A DNA stretch of 64,000 nucleotides from Nemertoderma westbladi (lineage: Eukaryota > Xenacoelomorpha > Nemertodermatida > Nemertodermatidae): contig JAUCBJ010005408.1 of the NCBI GenBank assembly GCA_032718475.1, forward strand, positions 27,570 through 91,569. The letters run 5' to 3'. Position 1 is the stretch's first letter, and every line of letters starts with the position of its first letter. The notes beneath the pieces are model-generated. The model made no database searches. It worked only from the letters and a program-made list of their open reading frames with translations, and had not been told where the DNA came from. The position numbers were made by a program, and so were the translations under genes. Shown one piece after another: positions 45,501 through 57,500 of this stretch.

Positions 45501-48500
45501 AATCTTGTACTTTGGCAGCCTCATGGAGTGAATAAGCATGGTGGACAGCCCATGACTTTCTTGAGACGCATCTTAAAGGACACTGGCCTTAAAGATGCGG
45601 ATGATCTAGCAAATGTCATGGGTGATAGGGAGTTGTGGCGGTGCAATTTTGTTGACAAGCCGGCACAGCATTCTTAAAAATGCAGCATGCCGATCCTAGT
45701 AGTAGTAGCAGCAGCGAGTCGGCCAAACAGCACATGTGTTCCTAATCAGCTAATCATGGCGGGCCGATATAAACTCCCTAAAACGAAACCACCGCTGAAG
45801 CCAGGGGATCTGTTCTACCGGCTCACCAAGGCGTCCAAACGGAAACCGCAGCGCACACCGGCGCTCCAACGTCCGGTAGGGTACGACGACCCGGTCCACC
45901 GACTCGTTAAGGTCGACGGCTCCGAGCCGGAGCTGCGACTCGGCAGGGTCATCGAGACGCGATGGCCGGACGTGGCTCGCGTCAACGTATCGCGCTACGT
46001 CATCGACGACTACACACTCGCCGTGACGAAGAATCCCGAGTTCCGATTGATCTCGGACCCCGGGAATAAACTAAAGATCGGCGACGTGGTTCTATCCGAT
46101 AAACTCGAGTATAAACGCGCCGTCGACGTGGAATACAAACTTGTACGGATTGTCCACCAGATCGGAAATATAGTCGACCCGTTGACAGGGAAACGGGTAA
46201 CAGATTCACGAACCCTGGACGACACAACCGACGAGCAGGTAGAGAAAGCTCAAACTGAATTCGAAAACAGAATGCTGAGACTTAAAGAATAAGTTATAAT
46301 ACATTACTTGTTTAAATTAATCTTTTTTGAAGTTACCGGTACAGCGGTAAGTACAAAATAAATTTATTGTTAGTTGTACAATATAATTCACCTTATTGCC
46401 AATCGTTTTCGTTGTATTTCGTCGTCTTCAGCCCGCACGTGTTTCGCACGTTTCTCTCTCTCGCGTTTCGTTTTAAGAATTTCCACACGTCTTCTCTCTT
46501 CGGGACTTAGTTTCGACATATCAATAAGATCCAGCTCTAAATCGTTATATAATTATCATCAGATTCTAACCAGTATCTTTGTCATCCCTACCCAGTACTG
46601 CAGTAACCATAAACTTTCTGTTTGTGTAGATGCGCCACCCCTCCTCACTTACCATCTACAGGACGCAGGTATGTCTTCCCAGTAACTGGGTCTGTATAGA
46701 CCTCCCCTCCACCCACCCCACTTACCATCTACAGGACGCAGGTATGTCTTCCCAGTAACTGGGTCTGTATAGACCTCCCCTCCACCCACCCCCCACCCCA
46801 CTTACCATCTACAGGACGCAGGTATGTCTTCCCAGTAACTGGGTCTGTATAGACCTCCATCTTGGGTCCCGCGCCACCTCCTTTTGGTCTCAGTAAAGTT
46901 TTTCCCGACACAGGGTCAACGTACTCTTCCATCTCAACGTCCATTTCTAAAGCGAAACAAGCGAATAATTACCGTAATACACCGTAAAGTTGCACTGAAT
47001 ATTTAATACTTGTGCACTGTATAACCGTAATAATAGTTCATTTTTGGAGTCATTCTGACACACGGACCCGGACCACCCATGTTTTTCCATTATTTAAATA
47101 AATATACATCATTCTTTAACATTTAGATTATGTATAGCTACGCATGCTTCACGTTTGCCGTTTGGGTATGCGGTGTATTTACAATAAATGCCCTCCAGTA
47201 AACGATAATTCTTGCAACCTTTGAATGCCAATATCTCAGGTATTTTATTGAGACATTGTTACTTGGAATCCTTCAAACGCAAACTTATAATGATATGAAA
47301 AATCGCGCCGCAATGTATATAAAGAATTGCCACGATATAAAGGGTGGAATTTCGCATAAGACACTTTTTATGAAACGCTTAAATAAACATTAAAAGAATA
47401 ACATATTTATTTTACAAAAAGAAAGTAACATTTTTTCAGACTTTATAATGCGCATTTTCGAGGAATAGTAGTAGGTAATTTAGGACAAAAAATACTTTCA
47501 TGTTGGTTTCTTTAAAATATTAAATTTTGAATTATAAGTTTAACGTAACGAAGTTATCGCAATTTAAGGTAAATTTTGTACCAAACGACTAATTAAATAT
47601 TACTAGCTACTATATAATAGCTACTTTGTGAGTGAAGATGATATTCCAGAACTTTCATCAAATAATCAAATTTGTAGATAAATATATGGAGGGAGGAGGA
47701 GGGGAGATATAGGAAATAGTGTGCGGTCCACGAAGTAAAGCAACATCAAGGTACCAAAACCAAATTATATTCATATAGAATTGTATTTGTAATGCATAGT
47801 TTCTACATTCTATAACCATTAAACTGTACAAATACAAAAACTATAAAACACAACTATAACTACAAAATTACTTAATATAAGTGAGTTATGACGTCACATC
47901 TGCTTGTCTACTGCAGCAACCTGGGCAACTATGCATAGTGTCCTGGATAAAGGAATCACATTCAACGCAAAACAACCCGTTACAGCCGGGGCACTGGAAG
48001 GCCTTAGTGGAGACCTCGGAGTTACAACCAACGCACACAACCGGGGAATCTATAGAAACTTCCGGAAACACATCAAGGGGGAATAGATGATGATAAGTGC
48101 GAGCTAAATGGGGTGCGGAGACCAAGGTGAGGGAGCAGACCTTACACTCAACCGGAAGGTCGCAGTACTTGGAACCACATTGGGGGCAAATATAACCGGT
48201 AGTCCTAAACCCACGGGGGGTAGTCCCAGAGACGCCGTGGCACAGACACAACGAGGGTTGAGCCGCCACCTCGGCTGGCGTGTAGACCTCCCGGGATGGG
48301 AAACCCATCTTAACTAGCGAGCTAGACTGCTGGGTCGACACGGCCTGGGGGGCCACAGAGCCCATCAGTAACTGTCTAAAGTGCGACGCATCTAACGCCA
48401 CACAGAAACTACCCCGTGTTGCCTCGGCTAACCGACTGCACACAGAGAGTTGGGCCGCCAATCCAACAACCTTACAACTCGCACCAACCTCCCGTACGGT

Positions 48501-51500
48501 TTCGATACTGTCAGTTATATTACCGGGGTCGCACGTAGTCAAACTCCCGAACACTAGAAGGATCTCCTTGCTCGTATGACCCGGCATGTTCCTGAGTATA
48601 GACACGGCTAAGTCCAGGGAGTTCTGTAGGGAGGGCTCACCCTCGCATTGCGAGACACCCAAACTACCTAACGCGTCTAAATGTTTTCTCATATTCCCGT
48701 CTAAATCAGTTAGTATCTCAGCTTTCCGCTTCCGAGTCAGTATTATCCCCAACTGACTTATGGGATTCTGGTCGAAGTATTCCGTTATAAACGCAGACAG
48801 TAGGTCGACGCTGCAGGCTAATCGGGACGGTTTCAGGTCGACGTCCTGCATCGCCAACGACATGTCGAGGATGAGGACCAGGTGTCGCATCATCCCGAGT
48901 CGGATGTCCCGCGGTCGGTCGACGATGCGACGACGTCTCGACTGTCGGATTATCTCGTCGATCGACGACTGGATGGATCCGCTCGCTTCGTCACCCAGCA
49001 CCTCCCAGGTTTTCTCGTATTCCGTTTCCCATCTGTACTCCGCTCTACCGTCGGTTTCCGATTCCCTTTCAGGGACAGACATTATCTTATTGTTGTTTCG
49101 AGTTATGCTAGTATTTATTACAGTACAGCCAAAGTGCCGAATCTGCCAGTGAGAGTTTCAAATACAGAATGTTGAACACAGAGCTCCAGAGCAGAGATAC
49201 TACTCAGCTACTCGTAGTCAAAACAATAAATGGAGAAACAGATAACATATTCGAAGTTACACCCTCTACAATATTACAGTATACATACACGATATTATTA
49301 CAGTATTATATGGATATCTGCCTCTATTTTAATTTTTTTATTAATTCCTTAAACAATTAGGATTGAATAGTTTACAGTACTGATCTAAAGCTGTTCAATA
49401 AAATAAAACAGTACACCTCCGGTACTGTAGCACGAAACCCAGTCCATCATCTGCCTGTCTACGTAAATTAACGTTTCGACCAACCACTCTCTCCTCTCAA
49501 TTATTATACACCATCGGAAACCATGTCCTACGATGTGGTCCTCCCGAAATCGTTACCGGTACCGGTAACGCCCAAGATAAAAGATATGCAGTGCAGACAC
49601 TAGGCATGACAGCATGATGATAAGGGAGGGACGGATGATTAATTAAATTTCCCGCCATCCCTGCAACTGCACTGTCTATAGGCTAATGGTAAACAATATT
49701 CAATTAATTGTCTGATTAGTTACGGCAAGCTCCACTGGCAGTTAGAACGATCACAAACAATAATTAAACAAAAATAATTGTAGGACTACAACATTTTTCA
49801 AAAATAAACATTATGTGGCTTAAAAATCTCACCAATAGAACCCCGTTTATTATATAGGAAACTGCCTATATAGACTTACTATATAGGAATATGTAAAATT
49901 GTGAAACATAAGAATTCTAGTACAATGATTTACCTTTAAGTTTTCCAGATTTAGTACGAATGTACATTTTTCCAGTTTCGGGGTCTGTTTCGAATTCGGT
50001 ATCGTCGGAAATTTCTAAACACAAAAGTAAATTAATTGTATATAATAATTAAAAATATATCTAATAATATAATATAGTATATACAGTAATAATTAGATAA
50101 ATTGTTTGTTGGTTGACTGCAGGCAGATACTTACGTAGGCTAACCAACGTTCCTGGGGCCATCGAGCAAAAAATTATTATTCTAAACAGACTATTAAACT
50201 TCTCACAGTAGGCCTACACATACATGTGTATCAAGTTGGGTGAAATTTCATAAAATATTGACGGAATTATTGCTACGGTTGAAACGTATATTCTACTACA
50301 CAATAACCGGCTCAATAATGGGTCTGCTACGAGAAGGAACATCTTACTTCGCGGCTCGCCCCATCAGAGCCATAAAAGAAGACTATGGCCTTTTATACTG
50401 TATTATTAGTCCTACGGATAGGCGTTAATAGTTGAATGATTGTAGAACGACAAGAACTTACCAATAAACTTCCCACTAGAAGTTCTCATAAATGTTTTCC
50501 CGGTATTTGGATCGGTAAAGTTCTTTACATCGCCTCCCATTTCGTGTATTTTACCAGATTTGGTTCGGATAACGAGTTTACCGGTCGTAGGATCTATACA
50601 AACTTCACCTGCATCGCCTCCAACTTCTACAAATATAATTAACATAAAGAGATTAATGTTTATATGTTTTAACATCCATAGATTGTATAAATTATGAAGT
50701 AATTTAAACAGGATGATCCAACTCTATAGCAAATGGAGTGGAAAAATGAATTCACCACCAGCGGGGATCGAACCCGCGTCTCCCGATAAACGTTCAGGTA
50801 TGCTAACCACTACACCACGGAGGCTCCTGCATCTTTCCGATTGATTTGCTATAGGTGGTAAGCTACCTTACGGTTGCTATTGAATACAGTCCTCCTTACG
50901 GATGGATTTAATCTGTATTCTAATACAGTAGCAGTTATGACCTGTACTGCAAACGAATGTTATTGTATATGTGTTTAACATCCATAGATTGTATAAATTA
51001 ATAAGTAATTAAACAGGACTAAGGATGATCCAACTCTATAGCAAATGGAGCGGAAAAAATGAATTCACCACCAGCGGGGATCGAACCCGCGTCTCCCGAT
51101 AAACGTTCATGTATGCTGACCACTACACCATGGTGTAGTATACCTCACTGTAAATGAGGTATAATGGGATAAAAAATGAATATCGGAAAAGTTGTGCAAA
51201 GGGGCGCCTCAAAGCCAATAGTCCTGAAGAACGTGTTGGGAAGTGGAAAAATCACTTCAGCAACTTGCTTGGGCAGCCACCAAACATCGAGGTCAGCCCT
51301 ACAAGGAAAATATATGACAAGACACTACATATAGAAACAGGGGACTTAACACCTGCCGAACTCCAGAGAAGCATTACAAGCATGTTCAATAATAAAGCGA
51401 GTGGATTAGATGAAATCCCAGCAGAGGTATGGAAAACAGGAGTGCTAAACAGACCATTATTGGATGTATGCAACCGGATGAAAAGGGGAAAAGCCACCAC

Positions 51501-54500
51501 CAATTTGGACTAAAGGTCAACTAAAGCCTCTCATGGATAGAGAGTAGCAAAAAGGACATAGAAGTTAGGAAAGCAAAGGCTTGGGTAGCTCTATCAAAAA
51601 TGGATACCATCTGGAAATCAGATCTCTCCAGGCACCTGAAGACTAAGTTCTTTCGAGCCACAGTGGAAAGTGTATTTTTATACGGGGGTGAGACCTGGAC
51701 ACTGATTAAATCACTTGAACAATTAAAATACACATGTTTAAAAAAAAAATTGAAAATTTAGGTACAAATGCCCATTTTGTTTATCCCTATGTAGCTGGGG
51801 AACAATGCCTCTTTAATCGTACTGTACTATTATGTACGTATCTATTAATACATAAACAAAATGTTCTAGAATACGGTGTTTTTATTTAATGGAATAGGCC
51901 TACAGTAGAATAGCCTCGCGCACGTGCAAAACCATGCAACTTTTGAACGCTCATATTATCTGAGCTATTTTTCAACGAAATTCAGATTGTGTTACATGTA
52001 ATCTTTGCGCAGCCAGCTTTCCATCAGTACCAACAAATCACCATAAAGTGGAATAATAACTGCAGTGGAACTGGTGAAATAACGCCGGAGGCACTTTTAT
52101 AAACGCTTCTAGCTAAAGATTGAAAGCAAAAATACAAATCTGGCTCACCCACGGAAGAAGAGGGAGGTGAAACTATCTCTGTTTCCATTTTTATATAGGC
52201 CTAATCTCATTAAGATTAGTAGAAAAATTTGGGGACGGGGGGGGGGGGGGTGTGGATGGGGATGTCTACAGTAGGTACTGTACCTGAAAAACGACACTAC
52301 AGTATTATATTACAGGACATGGTATTTACATCGTATTATGATAGGATGCAGTATGTTTAATATAAGATAAAATTATACAGTAAGATATAATATTAGATTA
52401 ACACGTATTGGTGTATTTGTTTCCAAGTTCATATTGTATTTTACTGTCAATAATATTTCATCTAATTTACATATTGTAGACTTCCCACCAGTTCCATTGA
52501 CTCTTTACCTTCCCACTTAACTTCCCAGTACAGTTACTTCCATTGACCCAGTTAACTTACCCATTAACTTCCCACTGCCAGACCGGATGTAACTTTTTCC
52601 CGTACTCGCATCGTACAATGTATTTCCATCAGCAACCAACTCAGTCAAGGCGCCCCCCTTGGACCGTATGTAACTCTTCCCGGTAGTCGGGTCGGTTAGA
52701 ACCTCCAAGTCCCCATCCATTCCCTTCGATTTGATAAAGGATTTACCCGTAAGAGGATCAACAACCATGTCAACATCGCCTATAACTTCTACGTCACGAT
52801 ATTAAAAAAAAAGGATAAATACATAAACATTTATAAAGCTGGCTAACTAAGATAGAGGCGTACATCGACTGATCGACAGCAGTTGAAAAAAACGATCTCC
52901 TGTGCTAATTAGTCGCAAACTAAATAACGTTTTGTTTGTTGTTTTGGTTAAAAAACTACTCCACACTGTAGCCTGCTCCTTTCCATTAAACAATAGTTAT
53001 AAATTAAATAAAATTAAGTAACTACGGTAAACACATAATGTATGTATTTCGTGTTTGCTGTCATTTTACACTTTTAACTCCTAAATAAAAGCTAATGTAT
53101 TTATTTGTAATAATTATATGGCACTGCACAGGAAACTAAAGAGACGGTTTAACAAACCTTTGAGTTTTCCAGATTTCGTTCTCATAAACATCTTCCCGGT
53201 GTTTGGATCGCGTATAATCTCAGCATCACCCATCTCTTTCAGCTTTCCCGATTTCGTTCTCAGGAAGGCCTTTCCGGTAGTCGGATCTATAACAACCTCT
53301 GCGGCTTCATCATCAACTGCTACCTCTGTAAGTGAAGTATTTGATATAATTTGATGAGATATTTAATGCAGAGGTATTGTGTTTGAATTTGGACGACGTC
53401 GAAAGCCAAAACAAGCGCGATATCGCTCAAAGGTCCGCGAATAATTTAACGCATGAACTGCCTCCTCCTGGAATGGTTAACTTCGAACCTAAATTATGCT
53501 TTCAAGTCTTAAATTAAACCAATTTTACAAAACCGACGAAATATTTTCTACGAAATAACATAACATCTAATTGGGATTGAACCCGGTATCTTGAATTCCA
53601 AATCCAACGCTCAACAAGTGAGCAAAAGCAAAGTATGGAAATGCAAAATTATTTCATCAACTTCACAAACAACAAACGGATTGGTTACTAGAGGTCTCGC
53701 TACGCGGACCACAAACAACAAACGGATTGGTTACTAGAGGTCTCGCTACGCGGACCACAAACAACAAACGGATAGGTTACTAGAGGTCTCGCTACGCGAA
53801 CCACAAACAACAAACGGATTGGTTACTAGAAGTCTCGCTACGCGGACCACAAACAACAAACGGATAGGTTACTAGAGGTCTCGCTACGCGGACCACAAAC
53901 AACAAACGGATTGGTTAATAGAGGTCTCGCTACGCGGACCACAAACAACAAACGGGTAGGTTACTAGAGGTCTCGTTACGCGGACCGATTTTCTGAGAAA
54001 TATTGTAATATTATGTATATTATTACAGTATATATTATTATTATTAGTATGTAATATTATGTATATTATTACAGTATATATCATTATTATTAGTATGTAA
54101 TATTATGTATATTATTACAGTATATATTATTATTATTAGTATGTAATATTATGTATATTATTATTATTAGTAATGTAATATTACGTATATTATTATATAT
54201 TATTATTATTAGTAATGTAATATTATGTATATTATTACATATTATTATTATTAGTAATGTAATATTATGTATATTATTATATATTATTATTATTAGTAAT
54301 GTAATATTATGTATATTATTTTATATTACTAGTATTAGTAATGTAATATTATGTAATTATTATATATTATTATTATTAGTAATGTAATATTTTATAATTT
54401 AATTAATAATATTTATATTATTAGTCAGCCGCATCCATGTAATGTGAACAGCTACCGACCAAAATGCGTTCCTTTCTATGTCATGAAAGAACTCAGGAGT

Positions 54501-57500
54501 ATACTGTATATGGGCAATGTGTAGGTAGCTAATTTGGTCTGGTGAATACATTCTGTACATCCATGGCCCAGGTTCGAACCCTGGTCACCGCAACACTGTT
54601 AAAGCATGTTTCTTTAAATTCTAGCACACCTTACTCTCATTATCAGAACAATTAGCAGGCCGAATCCCTCCACACTAGGGCGTGCAGGATATATGAATAG
54701 CAAATGTAGTTAAATAGATAGGCCTAGGCCTACAGTAGTGTGGCCTTCACGCTCTCTCGCGTTATCATAATATCCTGACAGGTGTTAAATGTATTTGATA
54801 CTCTGATGATATATTGTTCCAAGAATTAACAAAGATGTTTGATTGCTAAACAATAAATCGGGATTATTAATCTTTTAGATCATCTATAATTAATGTCTAA
54901 CCCTAAAGAAATATGTAACAAACAGCAGGCCTACTGTACATATAAAGTGTTACCAACTTTGTTCAGGGCAATGTGAGAATCTCATTAGTAGTTTGTATTT
55001 TAGTTAGGAGAATTGCAAAGAATGCAACATTCATTACATAATTAGTTTGAAATATTACTTAATAAAAGATTCACAATAAGAAATATATAGTGTTATTCAG
55101 TTATTCAATATATTAGTTTATATATATGTAGAGGCCTATTCTATATTCATGAAATTGGACAGATTTCGATAGACGTATTTTAAAACATGGTAAATTTTTT
55201 ATCAAATGTAAGATAATTTCAATTAATTTACGTTACATACTGCGGGTAGGTCCACTAGGAAGCATTGCAATTAATACACGGCATTCAAAACGTTCAGCAA
55301 CAATTTCAGTAATGTCAATGCCAGGCCCCACACATCCTCACCCCAGTAATGAATGCATAATTAGACAACAAGATCACACACAGACTAATCTGTTATAACA
55401 AATGCCGGAAGACCGCCCATCATGCCTGCATAGTAGCGCTCGGTTTTGGCAATAAGATGTCAACGAGAAAATACAATGCCATGACAAATAAACGTAACAT
55501 CCTAGTGTATGATAATACTTGCTACGGCTACCACAGAGTTGCTGCTAAGTAACGATGTAAAGTAACTTTGGGTTTGTTTTCCTACATTTTTGACTAAAAG
55601 ATTTAGCGGTGCCATAAATCTGTACTGAAGGGTCCAGGATAATTATTAGATATTATATTTTTCGTGTGGAGAAATTCCTGTCATATACAGTACTAGCAGC
55701 GTATTAACAAATTACAATTAAAACCAGAAACACATAAAACGCACTAAAGCACTATAGAAAGGAAACGGCTCACCCTATGGCATAAACGTGACGGATCACG
55801 CCATGGCATAAATAAGGCGGCTCACGTTATGCATTAACTAGACGGCTCACGCTAAGACATAGACGTGACGGCTCACGTTATGGCATAAACGCGACGGCTT
55901 ACGCTATGGCATAAACGAGACGGCTCACGTCATGGCATAAACGTGACGGTTCAAGCTATGGCATAAACAAGACGGCTCACGCTATGGCATAAACGTGACG
56001 GCTCACGTCATGGCATAAACGAGACGACTCACGTTATGGCATAAACAAGACGGCTCAGGTTATGGCATAAACGTGACGGCTCACGCTATGGCATAAAAGA
56101 GACGGCTCACGTCATGGCATAAACGTGACGGTTCAAGCTATGGCATAAAAGAGACGGCTCAAGCTATGGAATAATGGTGACGGCGCACACTATGCCATAA
56201 ACGAGACGGATCACGCTATGGCATAAACAAGACGGCTCACGCTATGGCATAAACGCGACGGCTCACGCTATGGCATAAACGAGACGGCTCACGCCATGGC
56301 ATAAACGTGACGGTTCACGCTTTGGCATAAACAAGGCGGCTCACGCTATGGCATAAACAAGGCGACTCACGTTATGGCATAAACAAGACGGCTCAGGTTA
56401 TGGCATAAACGTGACGGCTCACGCTATGGCATAAAAGAGACGGCTCAAGCTATGGCATAAACGTGACGGCTCACGCTATGGCATAAAAGAGACGGCTCAA
56501 GCTATGGCAAAAACGTGACGGCTCACGCTATGGCATAAAAGAGACGGCTCAAGCTATGGCATAAACGTGACGGCTCACGCAATGGCATAAAAGATACGGC
56601 TCACGCTATGGAATACTGGTGACGGCTCACACTATGGCATAAAAGAGACGGCTCAAGCTATGGCATAAACGTGACGGCTCACGCAATGGCATAAAAGATA
56701 CGGCTCACGCTATGGAATACTGGTGACGGCTCACGCTATGGCATAAACGCGACGGATCACGCTGTGGCATAAAAGAGACGGCTCACGCTATGGAATACTG
56801 GTGACGGCTCACACTATGGCATAAACGAGACTGCTCACGCTATGGCATAAAAGAGACGGCTCACGCCATGGCATAGACGTGACGGCTCACGCCATGGCAT
56901 AGACGTGACGGCTCACGCTATGGCATAAACAAGAGGCTCACGCTATGGCATAAACGTGACGGCTCACGCTATGGCACAAACGTGACTGCTCGGCTCGCGC
57001 TATGGCATACACGAGACGGCTCACGCCATGGCATAAACGTGACGGCTCACGCTATGGCATAAAAGAGACGGCTCAAGCCATGGCAAAAACGTGACGGCTC
57101 ACGCTATGGCATAAAAGAGACGGCTCAAGCTATGGCATAAACATGAGGCTCACGCTATGGCATAAACATGACGGCTCATGCTATGGCATAAACATGAGGC
57201 TCACGCTATGGCATAAAAAAGACGGCTCACGCCATGGCAAAAACGTGACGGCTCACGCTATGGCATAAAAGAGACGGCTCAAGCTATGGCATAAACATGA
57301 GGCTCACGCTATGGCATAAACGAGACGGCTCACTACATGGCATAAACGTGACGGCTCACGCTTTGGCATAAACGTGACGGCTCACGCTATGGCATAAAAG
57401 AGACGGCTCACGCTATGGCATAAACGCGACGGATCACGCTGTGGCATAAAAGAGACGGCTCACGCTATGGAATACTGGTGACGGCTCACACTATGGCATA

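Noticed and set aside
45756-46292. MRPS17 motif VDPLTGK resembles the giant gene's repeat and might have seeded it
   Set aside because: The motif is a normal feature of the S17m family (human has VIDPVTGK), and the flanking residues and strand differ; the likeness is probably chance.
46653-46806. The extra exon-end copies as two additional coding exons
   Set aside because: No pyrimidine tract or AG sits at the position needed for phase 1, and reading through from the exon meets a stop.
48760-49175. Plus-strand frames of 97-130 codons
   Set aside because: They are antisense to GTF2H2 and have no recognisable features.
50755-51140. Two possible tRNA genes
   Set aside because: A and B boxes are good, but acceptor stems do not pair and both copies share a ~90-bp AT-rich body, so they are SINEs.
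54151-54387. Plus-strand 78-codon Ile-rich frame
   Set aside because: It is produced by the AT-rich tandem repeat at 53995-54415.
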